NCBI RefSeq assembly: GCF_025399195.1
Contig: NW_026252096.1
Coordinates: forward strand, 62,001 to 126,000
Origin: Umbelopsis ramanniana AG
Lineage: Eukaryota > Mucoromycota > Umbelopsidomycetes > Umbelopsidales > Umbelopsidaceae
Length of the DNA stretch: 64,000 nucleotides
Direction of reading: 5' to 3'
In this document: piece by piece, positions 9,794 through 21,700 of the stretch
How positions within the stretch are numbered: the first letter of the stretch is position 1
Layout of the letters: every line of letters starts with the position of its first letter
Program-made: the position numbers and the translations under genes
Notes under the pieces: generated by a model
What the model was told of the DNA's origin: nothing
What the model saw: the letters and a program-made list of their open reading frames with translations, nothing else
Databases searched by the model: none

Positions 9794-11998
9794 ATGTCTG
9801 AACGAAAAAACTTGGATTTCGACTCTATCCATTCTGGATTGGACTCTACTGTTGGTAGATTTCGCCTTGCTCCAAATGGTATTGGATGGAAAGGCAGCGA
9901 CGAGACTACAAAGATTATTGCCGCCAACGAGATTCGAAAATTCACTTGGCTGCGCGTCGCCCGTGGCCACGAGCTTAGGATCACTTTGAAAGATGGATCC
10001 GTTAGCAAGTTTGATGGCTTCAAGAAGGAGGCAAGTCACAATCTTCTTTACCGAGAGCTCTTACACAATCAACCAGACCGCCAGCTAACTTTGCGAATGT
10101 AGGAATTAGAGGAGCTTAGCCATGCAGTTAAATCCATGTACAAGCAACAGCTCGAATCAAAGGAACTCAGTCTCAGAGGTTGGAACTGGGGAAAGACAGA
10201 ATTTCAAGGTGATTATTATGCTGCATTGGCTACTGTTGCTATGGACCCCATACTGACAACCCTCTTAGGACCTAACTTGATTTTCAACGTTGGAAACAAG
10301 GAAATGTTTGAGCTGCCTTTATCGCAAGCTATTGGTGCCAACAAGCCAGGAAAGAACGAAGTTGCCGTCAACTTTGTCGACCCCGGCCAAAAACCTGCAG
10401 ACGGCATTAACCCTAAGTTAACAGACGAGTTGATGGATATCACCTTCTATATTCCCGGTACCGTTCCAAAGGAAGAGAATGTCGATGGTAATACCGATGA
10501 GGATGATGGCGAAGAATTAAATGCTGACGCTGTAGGTATTTTCTAATTACACTCGACCTGAAAAACTAGGTTCGGGAATCTCATTCTTTGTCACATAGGT
10601 TTTTTATGAAAACGTCAAGTCGAAGTTAGAACTTGGCCAGCTTACCAGCGAGAACATTGTACAATTTCAAGAAGTCTTGTGTCTTACGCCTCGGTATGTA
10701 CAAATAAGCTATTTAAATGTCTCCTTTATCATCTACTCATGCCAGCCTTGATACAGTGGTCGCTACAACATTGATATGTTCCAAGATTTCCTTCGTCTTC
10801 GTGGAAAATCATACGACTACAAGATCATGTACAGCAGCATCATCAAACTCTTTCTTTTGTTGAAGCCAGATGAAGTGCATGTTATGTTTGTCGTAAGTAC
10901 CGGTGTTTTGCTCCTTTCTTACAAGCATACTCTTAATAACATGATCTTCCTATACTTAGATTGGATTGGATCCCCCGCTGCGACAGGGTCAGACGAAATA
11001 TCCATTTTTGGTCTTCCAATTTGTCCGTGACGAAGAAATCGACGTTGACTTAAATCTCGATGAGTGAGTAAAAGTGATGCTACAACAACCGGTTATTATG
11101 GTCTGTAAATACTAAATCTTTGGGGTATAGGGAAACCTTGAAGGAGAAATATGACGGAAAACTACAGAAGACATATGATGCTCCTACCTATGAGATTGTA
11201 AGCACCGTATTCAGAGCCTTGACTGGCAGAAAGGTGACTGTACCATCGAATTTCAGAAGGTATATATTGCTTGTTGGTTGTAATCTAGCTCTCTATATGA
11301 CACTCTATACTCACTCAAATTTGCAGTCATCACGGAGCACTTGGAATCAAGTCTTCCATGAAGGCCAACGAAGGCTACCTGTATCCCTTGGAAAAGTGCT
11401 TCTTGTTCATACCAAAGCCACCAACATTTATCCCTCACTCCGAAATCGGCGTTGTCACCTTCTCCAGAGTATCTGCTTCCAGTGGCGGCAGCTCGAGAAC
11501 TTTCGATATGAAGTTTAGCATGAAGACTGGTCATGACTATCAATTCTCAAGTATAAACAGGTTAGTGCTTGACGACCATGCATTTTTACTTCTTCTGGTG
11601 TAAATAATTAACACTCTGATAATGCCCCAATCAGAGAGGAGTATGCCAACCTTGAAGAGTTCATAAAATCTAAGAAGATTAAGATGAAGAATGAGCTGAA
11701 CGAGGAAACCTCTGTCACTTATGCTGAGCTCGGTGACGATAGTGATGAAGATATGGATTCCTCACGAAAGCGACGAAGAAAGGAGGAAGTTCCATCTTAT
11801 CGGGATGACGAAGATGGAGATGAAGAAAGTCGTAAGTAAAATGTTGAAAATGTGATATAGCTTTTTCCAGGGTACTGACAATAGCACTTTGTAGCTGATG
11901 AGGACTTCGCTCCTGGAAGTGACAGCGACGTGGCGGAAGAATTTGACTCCAATGCTTCTGCAAGTGACGACGACGATGCTATGTCTGACGAAGACTAA
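9794..11998 (+). CDS. POB3: FACT complex subunit Pob3 (SSRP1 type without HMG box)
   Basis: Nine exons: 9794-10030, 10103-10531, 10599-10693, 10757-10892, 10960-11063, 11131-11259, 11327-11560, 11635-11831, 11895-11998; 554 residues. The N-terminal Pob3 PH domain is followed by the structure-specific-recognition region with [10 protein letters not shown], a FACT hallmark. Next comes [13 protein letters not shown], then the double PH (Rtt106-like) part, and an acidic tail rich in D, E and S. There is no HMG box, as in yeast Pob3, so a separate Nhp6-type protein is expected. With Spt16 it handles H2A-H2B during transcription and replication. Intron 1 (10031-10102) has a GC donor, GAG|GCAAGT; retaining it would break the frame, and removing it joins K-K-E to E-L-E-E-L. 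Confidence 0.95.
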
Positions 11999-12318
11999 AG
12001 CATTGATTTGTAACTTTGGTTGCTACGACAACAAGTTACCACTCTGTCAGCCAAAGTAACCCAACCTTACCTTTTTTTTGAATGTCGATCCAAACAGCTT
12101 GCTTACGCAACAGAAAAAAGAAAAAAGAAAGAAAATGAATCAACCCAAGAGATGATTTCACGACTACAGCAGTTCCTTCAATTGTATTGTATATAAAGAA
12201 TAATGATTATCCCCAAAAAAAAGTCGGTTGTGTTAAAGTCTATGTGGACTAAATCTGCTAATATACTTCGGCTACTAAAGATGGAGGCGTTGGTCAATAT
12301 GAACTATGCATGCACTAG
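11999..12318. other. convergent 3' region
   Basis: Downstream of POB3 and of the BRCT gene. A purine run lies at 12114-12136 (GAAAAAAGAAAAAAGAAAG type). No coding signal. Confidence 0.4.
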
Positions 12319-13122
12319 CTAATATTTTTTAATGTCGATGGCATTGGATTTTGCATGCTCTGGATCACCTGTCGTTGGTACTTTTAGTTGTGACAGTAGA
12401 TCTCGTTGTGTCTGCATAAGTATGAATTCGCGATCGTTAATATGGCTTTTACCGACATATTGGGGGCATGTAAATTAAAAAGCGAACCTCATCTTTTAAA
12501 ACACGGTATTTCCATTCGCTCAATCTTTTGCCGTTAGCTATGCTATCCGTTATCCACTCCGTAGTGACTATTTTGGTCAGGTTGCTACGAACATGGAGGT
12601 GTTTATGAAGCTTAGACGCGCACACATTACGTTGAACGATCACATGTGTTACTTTACGTTGGGCTAGAGCATAGCTAGAATTGAAAGTTAGAGTTGATTC
12701 ACAGGAATAATAAAGCGTTGTATTCCCACATTACCTGATGTTTCCGCCATGTTTTGCTACCAGTTGCTTCAATTGCAAGTCCTTGTTATTTCCAGTCCAC
12801 CCTGTAAAATTTTTAAAAACTGAATTACAGAACCAGTAACTTGTCTTCATTTTTACCTTCCTCACTTACCATTGATGTAAATATTGACTCCATTAAATAT
12901 ATTACTACAACGTTCAGGGAACTGAGACTGTAATTTCTGCTCCCTTTTTTGCATCCACGAGGACGATGGCATACTGCCACCAGATCTACGCTGATGCCCA
13001 GTGGAATGAGCATTGTACAATGTGTCCTTGAATCGAAAAGCTGGTTCATTTTCTAGAGCATGGGGTGCAATCTCTTTCGGGATTGCTGTTGATCTTGGTT
13101 TGCGGATCAACCAGTCGTCCAT
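12319..13122 (-). CDS. small single-BRCT protein, resembles the REV1 N-terminus
   Basis: Four exons: 12870-13122, 12735-12801, 12488-12674, 12319-12411; 199 residues. The first 75 residues are polar and basic. The BRCT domain runs from about 76 to 170: N-I-F-N-G-V-N-I-Y-I-N-G, then L-V-A-K-H-G-G-N-I, V-T-H-V-I-V, and T-T-E-W-I-T-D-S-I with the invariant Trp. The block 'IFNGV.IYING' followed by 'H GG' resembles the single BRCT at the start of REV1, but the protein stops shortly after it, without any polymerase domain. It may be a stand-alone BRCT factor or the detached front of REV1. The third donor is weak (GAG|GTTCGC), so the last exon is less certain. It shares a 104-nt divergent promoter with the WD40 gene. 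Confidence 0.7.
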
Positions 13123-13186
13123 TATGAACAACGAACGCGACGCTCCTGGTAAATTTATAACGTCTATGAAATGACGCTCTCTCTTC

Positions 13187-13194
13187 TCACGTGA
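13187..13194. promoter_or_regulatory. palindromic E-box TCACGTGA in a divergent promoter
   Basis: Perfect 8-bp palindrome inside the 104-nt space between the BRCT gene (minus, ATG 13122) and the WD40 gene (plus, ATG 13227). CACGTG cores are bound by bHLH factors such as Cbf1-type proteins in fungi. Its centred place between two starts suggests shared control; this is inference. Confidence 0.35.
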
Positions 13195-13226
13195 TCAATT
13201 AAAGCGCCGCTGCCATCACAAGACCA

Positions 13227-15637
13227 ATGACTCGCAGGAAAGTGAGCCTATTTGAGTCTTTTGCCAGTGGAAAATTCACAACTGAATGCCAAAGCAACAT
13301 GGAGGCTCACGATTTCGCTCCAGGGTAAGTGATTAGCTATACCCATTCGTCATATCGTCCTTACGGAGTATCCTTAAGTTGTCTACGCCGACGACTGGCT
13401 ACTGTCCGTGCGAATATGAAGTCGGACAGACCGCCAAGAATCCTCGCACCGCCTTACTTCACCTTAATAACTAGTTCCAAACTATTCCAGGCGTCATGAT
13501 ATTTATCTTCATCATGGTTCCGGTGATATTGATTATTCTGCAATTGCATGGAATTACGAAGGTACGTTCTCTTGATGCGACATGATATGCTGATTCGCGG
13601 ATATTCATGTGATGTTGTACAGTCTCTCCTGCAGAAACATTCGAAGTATACGAACCACGAGAGGAAAGGATGCAGACGGCTTCTGAGTTCACGGTATGAC
13701 AGCATCATTCTATTGTATTCGAGTTGAATCTCAGATACTGACATAGGGGCCAATCCCCGCTTTCAGAGTGATGAAGTGACTCGCAACAATGTTGAGAACG
13801 GTGTAGATATGGTATGCATTTCTATATTCGATCCTTCGTTTTTTCTTTCTTTTTAATTTGGATTATTTATTTTGAAATCTAAATAGCAAGGGATTGACTG
13901 GGATCAACTTCGTATGCGAAGGGATGAATACCGAAAGCAACGGTAAGGGCGATCTATGAAGCTTTCCTAATTTGACCAGCTAGTTCTCATCAACCATGGT
14001 TGTAAAGTCTCGACAGATACCGAAAACGGAATTATGAAAACCTGAGGGCTTCACATGATGGTATTTTGAAGGTTTGTCAAATTATTTCACTGATCCCTTT
14101 TTGTGTTGTAGCTTATCTCTAACTCATATTGCTTCGTCACAAAAAGGAGGTGAAGCCTGTTCGACCAGATGGAGATTTCTATTCCTTCCGTTATACCAAA
14201 CTTTCTGAGAAATGCTCGATTGTACATTTTCAACTTCGAAACCTCCTCTGGGCACCCAACAAGAATGAGGTTTTTTATACATGTAAGTAAGTTCCATAGT
14301 TGCAAATGAGAAATACGCTTATTCATCAAATTATAAATTCAGACAAAGACCATGTGCGGGTATGGTCACCACAGTTACGTACGAGCCAAGATGTTTTGCA
14401 CTTGTCTCGAGACAGAAATGACATCAAAGCTAGTACAATAGCCTGCAAGGATGACGTTTTAATGGTTGGCGGTAATAGTGGAGAGTACATCTTCAAACGA
14501 TTGAATGCGTCTGACGCTGATGAACATTGGGGAAATATTACATCCGATGCTTCTGGCATAACAAATCATATTGATCTCATCCACGATCGCAATGGAGGTA
14601 CTTGTTAATCATGCTATAGGCTGTCTCATGCATTTTTTCATCACGCTAAAAACAAAACAAATCGCCAACAGTCTTCCAAGGCCTGATTTCTAGCAACGAT
14701 AATCGAGCACGATTGATGGATCTTAATACCCTCAAGATGACTCGAACTTTTGATTTCCCATGGGCAGTAAATGTATGTTCCCTGTTTGTGCACATGGCAA
14801 TGGCTTATTCGGCAGCACTTGCTAACTTTTTTTGATCTATTGCTAGTGTTCGGCAATGAGTGGCGACAAACGAATTCTCTGTGCTGTTGGAGATGCCACT
14901 GAGTCGATTCTTGCCGATGCGCAGTCAGGAGAAGGTACTATTCTGTAATTTTCACACTTCTGCTTGTCATTCGCGTATTACAGTCGTGCTCAAACAGCTA
15001 TCATGTCAGTTATAAAAGTGTTGCACGGACATATCGACTATTCGTTCGCCTGCTGCTGGAGCCCAGATGGTCGATACTTGGCCACGGGAAATCAGGACAA
15101 AACAACGAGAATATACGATATTCGAAATATGTCGGAAACTTTGCATGTTTTACGAGCCAATCTAGGAGCCATACGATCCTTACACTTTTCTAATGATGGG
15201 CGGTACTTGGCTGCAGCGGGTATGACTTGTGATGTTTGATTGGAGTTTCGTTTTGCTTTATACTCATATACCCTATCCCATATAGAGCCTCTTGACTTTG
15301 TACATATTTATGATGCGAAAACCTTCGATTTGTCTCAAGTTGTTGATTTCTTTGGCGACATTGCCGGTGTTTGTGAGTAGTTTTGGGCATGAAGATGTGC
15401 GCACATTGCTTCGAGTAGTAGATAAATGTCTAACTAATACTATTTCCACAGCATTTACTCCAGATGACAATTCGCTGTATATTGCAAACTCAGATGATCG
15501 CGTCGGGTAAGAAGTGGATCTCATGAATATGTGCGATTTTACTTTCATATCTAACCGAAAACTGTTGCAGGTCTATCATGGAGTTTGAAAGGAAAAATCA
15601 CTCTTGCTGGCAATACGACGATGCTTTCCTTGTGTAG
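13227..15637 (+). CDS. WD40-repeat protein of the DUF2415 / S. pombe C2A9.03 type
   Basis: Fourteen exons: 13227-13324, 13491-13561, 13623-13693, 13767-13811, 13887-13942, 14017-14071, 14147-14282, 14343-14597, 14672-14772, 14847-14934, 15010-15219, 15286-15372, 15452-15506, 15571-15637; 464 residues, in phase throughout. The N-terminal third is polar and includes a basic R-M-R-R-D-E-Y-R-K-Q-R-Y-R-K-R-N-Y segment. The rest reads as WD repeats: D-H-V-R-V-W-S-P near 230, then G-H-I-D-Y-S-F-A-C-C-W-S-P-D-G-R-Y, T-R-I-Y-D-I-R and F-V-H-I-Y-D-A. The closing part 'sLhFS.DGryLAaAEp.DFvhIYD' fits the DUF2415 proteins. Their function is not established. An in-frame ATG at 13302 is an alternative start. 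This is the most intron-rich gene of the window (13 introns). Confidence 0.8.
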
Positions 15638-16068
15638 GTGCACATATCGACGTACAGTAACCAGTTCTTTATAAACACATAGCCGTAGGACTATTCTGAT
15701 GCTTATCACAGTCAGGCCATATATGAAGTAGTATCGACTCTATTTTTTCGTCATTCTCTTTCCTTCATTTCCGCTTTGTTTTTTCTCGGCAGTAGTCAGA
15801 CATTCTCTGTACAAGTAACATCAGACCTTACGTCAAAGCAACCCATATACGCACCAAAAGAAGATTATAGTAAAAACTAAACTTGTGTGAGACGATTTTT
15901 TAAATGAGTAGTAAATTTTCACTGCAATTCTCGCAAGTGGTTCAAATCTAAAGAGAGTTACAGCTCACATCTATTACAGGTCTTATCTAATATACATGTA
16001 TTTCATTTACGTTGGTAGTACTTCTTGTCGTTGCAAGAATAGCCATATGGTGTATTCAAGGGTTTATA
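15638..16068. other. convergent 3' region
   Basis: Between the stops of the WD40 gene and the glycine carrier. AT-rich; no coding signal or structured RNA recognised. Confidence 0.4.
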
Positions 16069-17466
16069 TTACAGAGCGCTTGCGTTCAATTGACTGTTGT
16101 GGTGCCATCTAACAATTTCTTCGTATATGGTCCAAGAAACAGCCGAGTTCAAGGATTTTCGAATGAGTCGTACGCTGATACCATCAAAGAAGCCGATAGC
16201 ACCTTCCTCCTGTCAGTAGAAACGACGGAACGCCCGCGCCATAGGTCAGCATGCTACTCCCGACATCTACCCATCATACTATATGTGTGTTTCTTACCGC
16301 TATCACCTTCTTTGCTGAACTCCAAAGGTTTCTATATACAAGTGGCTTCAGCTGCATACGAGTTTTGAGCATATCGAACGGTTGCGTGAAGCATGTAGCC
16401 GTCACGCCTGCAAGTACACCTGCACATGTGGTAAGGAGGTTAGATATAATTAAAAAGCAAGGGGTTTGTAAAATGGTTGCTGCCATGTCGTACCTGATCC
16501 CAAATTGATCGCAGCATTTGCTACATTGATGCCATTGTGTGCTGTCCATGCTGAATCAAGGACCGAGGTTAGAAATGTGAATTCCGAATATATACTCAAT
16601 GATACCGTTCACCGCAACCATACATACCATTAGCAGTCGACTTGCATTGTTCGTAGAAAAAGAGGTATATTCCTGCAAAAGGAGCATCGCGAATAAACGT
16701 GGCACCATATCCAGCAAATAGGCCGCGAACACCATCATTTTTGATAATAGAGCTAAAAGCATCTGTGAGGCTTTTGTAGTTGTAAAAGTTGCTCTGTAGA
16801 CATCAAAAAGTTAATCCATATTGACCACTGCAGTCTTGCTACAACCAACGCGTTTTGTCTAAAACATACCTCATATCTAATTTTGACCACCGTGATGGGC
16901 ATCATTATGAAACCAACAGAGCCTCTTGCGGCAGCGCCAGCCAGCAAATTGTCCCACGTTTGCAGGGGGTTCTTGCCAGTGGTGCGCGTTGTGGCTAAGG
17001 CTGATCGCATTTCAGCCAGAGCAAAGAAATACATTGCAGAGCCAGGTACATTTCTAAGGCTTCGGTAAGTACCTGGTAACGAAGATACTGAGGACATCCT
17101 TACTGCTCAATATAAATTACCTTAAGATAGTTGGAAAGGTTCCGCGCCAGAGACCAATTGGGCCATTGGTTCGAATTATATCTCTCACAGTAGAGTAAAT
17201 GTTGCTACAATAAATAAATAGACATTTAGAAACGGTTGACACTTGTTATGGTTTTTGACAACAGTTGTTGTCAGCGTGGCCAACCTTTTTTGAGGGGCAA
17301 CCAATAAGCCTTTGGTTTTTGCCTCACGTAAAAATGCAAGGTGGTCTTGTCGTTGTTGTTGGAGACGTGTCTTTATAAGGTCGAGTGGTTGGAGCACAGT
17401 ACAGGCTACCATGCCTGAACCCGCTCCTCCCAGTAAATGCAGGGCAGGATCCACCTTGGGTGCCAT
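16069..17466 (-). CDS. HEM25: mitochondrial glycine carrier, SLC25A38/Hem25
   Basis: Seven exons: 17285-17466, 17121-17204, 16870-17053, 16628-16793, 16494-16550, 16298-16419, 16069-16209; 311 residues, normal for a mitochondrial carrier. Three carrier signatures are visible: Q-P-L-D-L-I-K-T-R in repeat 1, M-P-I-T-V-V-K-I-R-Y-E in repeat 2, and Q-P-F-D-M-L-K-T-R-M-Q in repeat 3. Each repeat has its even-helix partner, such as L-W-R-G-T-F-P-T-I-L-R, G-L-F-A-G-Y-G-A-T-F-I-R-D-A-P and V-S-W-T-I-Y-E-E. L-W-R-G-T followed by R-N-V-P-G-S-A and the C-terminal S-A-V-S-W-T-I-Y-E-E fit SLC25A38, which brings glycine into the matrix for 5-aminolevulinate (heme) synthesis. The first donor is weak (AG|GTTGGC), so the residues at the exon 1/2 join are tentative. 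Confidence 0.85.
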
Positions 17467-17686
17467 GAGTGAGAAAGATACAACTGCAGGGCTGGCCGCT
17501 GCAATTCAAAAATGTCGGGTGTGACTGCTCACTTTGACATGTTGCGCGGGAACAAGAACCAAATGGCCCTTCCGCTTTGACTCACGTTGACAACTGCGCT
17601 TTATTTTGTCTAAGCCTTTTCTCGGTGTTGAACGGATGTTATGGCAGTTTTCTTTTCTATTTAAATGAACAAAATATATAGCTCTA

Positions 17687-18536
17687 TTACAATGGATTAG
17701 TAATAGTGAATTCAAGGCGACCATCGCCGAGAACAACAACGTCCACATCCCCAAGATCGTTAACAATGAAGTCAGCGCCAGCTTCTTTCAATTGCTCGAG
17801 AGAGTGGGTGGTCAAGCAAGCAATGCTATGCATTCCCGCTCTTTTAGCAGCCTCCACGCCAGCTGGGGCATCCTCCACAACCACACAGTCCGCTCCACTA
17901 AAGCCCAGCATCTGACCGGTTCGAATGTACCTTATATACGCAATACAATTAGCTTGGTACAACTCCTCCAGGTTTCCACATTTTCAGTAAGGCTTACCCT
18001 TCAGGATCAGGCTTTCCATGCTCTACTCTATCGGCTGTAATCAGAGCCTTGGGAATGGCCATGTTGCATTGTTGCAAGCGGGCTTCGGCCATATAGGACT
18101 TTGCGGATGTACAAATTCCATATTTGTCATGGGGAAGGGCGGAGAGGAGGTTGGGAACACCTGGAAGAATGGATACACCCTCGGATTCTAGAGTAAGTTT
18201 ACGTTCATACATGTCAGCGATCTCTGGCGTGGCATGGTGTGGTGTCCAATATTTCAAAGTATCAATAGTTCGACGACCATGAGACATTTCTAAAATCTAG
18301 GAAAGAGGAGAACAGGTTAACATAAACCGGTTTGCTCCAAGGGGGACAACTCATAGAGAGGGAAAGGCTTTCTCTATGAATATATGAACAGTTAAGTTTA
18401 CCTTCTGAGCGTCCAAACCATGTTCTTCAGCATAACTTTTCCAGTGCTTTTCAACAAGAGGGGTGGTGTCAATGAGGGTACCGTCCATGTCAAAAAGGAC
18501 GCATTTCGTTATTAAGGTCTTGCGATTGGATGTCAT
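17687..18536 (-). CDS. HAD phosphatase, glycerol-1-phosphatase (GPP/DOG) type
   Basis: Three exons: 18402-18536, 17998-18296, 17687-17930; 225 residues. HAD motif I is F-D-M-D-G-T-L-I-D, with nucleophile and acid Asp. The helical cap carries S-H-G-R-R-T-I-D. Motif II is C-T-S-A, the motif III lysine is in H-G-K-P-D-P-E-G, and motif IV is V-V-V-E-D-A-P-A-G-V. 'SHG.Rt.D', 'TA..V..GKPdPE' and 'EDAPAG' are typical of yeast Gpp1/Gpp2 (glycerol-3-phosphate to glycerol, osmotic and redox balance) and the close Dog1/2 2-deoxyglucose-6-phosphatases; substrate cannot be settled between these from sequence. No targeting signal, so probably cytosolic. Lies 221 nt upstream of the Hem25 start region, same strand. 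Confidence 0.8.
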
Positions 18537-18756
18537 TATTCTAATGATGTGTAGCTGGGGAATATGACAGCAACCGGCAGGACCCTGTCGTTAAATACAC
18601 CAACGCTGTCACACTTCCAAATACAGTTTAACCGAGGGATCAATACCGAGCCAGCGGGGATCGATTTTGTTATATACAATTGTTCTTGTTCTTTATTTTG
18701 AAGATACGACAAACCAAGTAATACGTAATAGAATAAAAATTGTAAAGTATAGAAAC

Positions 18757-21700
18757 CTACAACTTGGACTTGGAACCACTGCTGAGGATGTCTCCAAGCT
18801 TGGTAGCAAGCATCATCTGACCCTTGATCTATGATAGAATTAATAAGCACAAAAAATTAATGGATGATCAAAATAACTCCACAATCTAAATACAACTCTC
18901 CACGAAAAATCGACACGCGGCACTTACCTTCAACTTTCCTTGCATGTAAGCCTTTTGACCATTGAGCTTACCAGATGCAAGATCCATGAAATCAGCATCC
19001 TTGATGACGATAGTGACATCGGATTTACCAGGGGGCTTGCCCTTGCCAACATCACCCTTCTGCTTGAGGTCGATCCACCAGGTTTGGGACTTGCCTTCAC
19101 CGTTGGTGATATCGAATTGGAAGAGAGCCTTAGCCTTCTTAATTTGCTCTTGCTTTTCAGCATCGGAAGCACCATCCATTTGCTTCTTGGCTTGTTCGAA
19201 AATGGAGGAAGCGGCAAATCCGGCTTCTCCAACATTGCTAGATCCAGCATTGCCGGCGGAAGGAGCAGCTTCAGGAGCGGCACCACCGTTAAGCTCAACA
19301 GCGGCGTTGCTGATACAGATTACATCACGCTCAACGACACGAGTTTGGAAAATGATCTTGTTTCCTTCCTTCCACATTTGAGTCTCAAGAGTTTCTCCAG
19401 GGAAGACATGCTTGGCAAAGCGGGCCTTGATGTTCTTGAAGTTGACAGGATCGTTGTTACCGAATGCCTTGAGGACATGCTTACCGGAAACACCGAATGA
19501 GCAAAGACCATGGAGGATAGGAACGTCGAAGCCACCCATAGCAGACATGGAGGGATCAATGTGCAAAGGATTGAAGTCACCGCTGAGACGGTAAAGGGCA
19601 GCTTGATCTTCGTTAGTCTTCTCAGTGACGACAGCATCAGGCTTGCGGTTGGGAGGTGCGTTAGCTGCAGTGGCAGCTCCGCGGTCACTACCCTTCTTGG
19701 GTCCACCAAAGCCACCAATGCCACGAATAAACAAGGTGAACTCGTTTTCAAAGAGGACTTCACCGCTCTCATCGGTGGTTGTGACGCCGAGAACGACTGA
19801 AGCACCCTTGCCCTTGTCAAGAACTTCAATGACCTTAGCCTTGGATTTGAATTGGCCACTGGTAGGAATGGGCTTCTTGAGGGAGAGGAATTGTTCACCG
19901 TGAAGCAACATCATCTAGTAGAAAGAAGCAGAATAAAACATTATATACGTCAGTAAATGCATCAAAGGACAGTGTTTGGTGGTAATTCATTACTTACAGG
20001 GTTGAAATCGGGCAAGAATTCGCCGAAAGGAACAGCATTCATAGCAGCGAAGGATGGAATAACACCAAAGGTGGGAAGAACAGAGAAGTTTTCGTCGTTC
20101 TCATAAACAAAGTTGAGGTCAGTTCGCTTGCAGCCAACACCGAGAGCATAAAGGATGACTTCCTTCTCGCCATAAGAAAATTCCAAGGTTTCAAAGTCAA
20201 GCTTCTTAGCAGCTTCGATATCAAGGCCACCCTCAGACTTGTTTTCCTTGGCAGCAGGAGCTTCCTCAGAAACATTGCCAAAGTTCTCCATGAAGCTCTG
20301 GAAAGCCTCTTGGGTGCTGTTAGGGTTAGTGGCACGACCATCTTCGAAGTCAACAATCTTGGCCCAGTTAGCAGCAATTTGTTCAGGGTACAAAGGCTTG
20401 TTGGCGGGGAAGCCGACACCACCGGTTCGTTGCCAGCGAACCTTGGCAATCCATCCACTTCCAACTTCGAAAATGCTTCCAGTTTCTTCAGTGTTTTGAT
20501 GAGCGAGATATCCAATGAGAGGAGCAACATATTCAGGCTTGAAAGCCTCAACCATCTCAGGAGGCATAACAGTAGCAGTCATACGAGTACCGGCATTAGG
20601 AGCAATGACGTTGCAGATAATGTTGTTCTTTCTGCCTTCAAGAGCCAAAGTCTTGGTCAAACCGACGATACCGAGCTTAGCAGCAGAGTAGTTGGTCTGT
20701 CCAAAGTTTCCGTAAAGGCCAACAGCGGAGGCAGTGTTGATGATACGACCGTACTTTTGCTTAAGGAAATGGGGCCATGCAGCCTTGATGACCTTGTATG
20801 TTCCTCTAAGATGGACACGGTGAACAAGGTCCCAGTCTTGATCGGTCATTCTGGCAAAGGACTTGTCACGCAAAATACCAGCATTGTTGACAAGGATATC
20901 TACTCTGCCGAAAGCCTTGAGAGCCGTTTCGACGACCTTGTCACCATCTTCCACAGAGTCATAGTTGGCCACAGCCTTGCCGCCGGCCTTGCGAATTTCT
21001 TCAACGACAACATCGGCAGCCTTGGAATCTTGACCTTGGCCAGTGTGAGAGCCTCCGAGATCATTGACAACTGATTTTCGAAAACAATGGAAATGAGACA
21101 TAATGAAATTGCCATGGGGTTATTTCAATTTCTACTTACCAACTGAGGCACCGAGATTGGCCAGCATAAGAGCATAAGCTCTACCAAGACCACCACCAGC
21201 GCCAGTAACGATGGCAACTTGGCCATCGAAACGGAGAGGTTCGGCTTTAGGGTTGGACTCCAATGCTTTGGCTTGTTCTAAAAGGCCAACGAAGTCGGTA
21301 TCGGTAATAGTGGAGGGGTATTCAACACCTTTGCTATAGTCAGTGATCTCTTCCCACTTAGCACCAACAGCAGCAGGGGTGAAAGTATCATCAGCCTTGA
21401 ACACAGCGCCTTGAGAACGTTCCCATCTCAATTTAGCAGCGAAACCAGCACCAACTTCGAAAACACCACCATTTTCTTCGGTGTTTTCGTGGCAAAGGTA
21501 TCCAACAACAGGTGTGACGAATTCAGGCTTGAGTGCTTGGAGGATATCCGGGGGCATGATCGTTTCAGTCCTGTGAACGGGGAGGATAGCAAGTTTAAAA
21601 TCAAACAGGGTTGACATAATGACAACACCACTGTGCAGGTCACATAGACATTACTAAACTTACATTCTTGAAGCTGCCATAGGAGCAATGGTATTGCAGT

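Noticed and set aside
20310-21074. Long open frames antisense to FOX2 (and similar ones antisense to CLU1)
   Set aside because: They are produced by strong codon bias of the true genes; their proteins show no domain.
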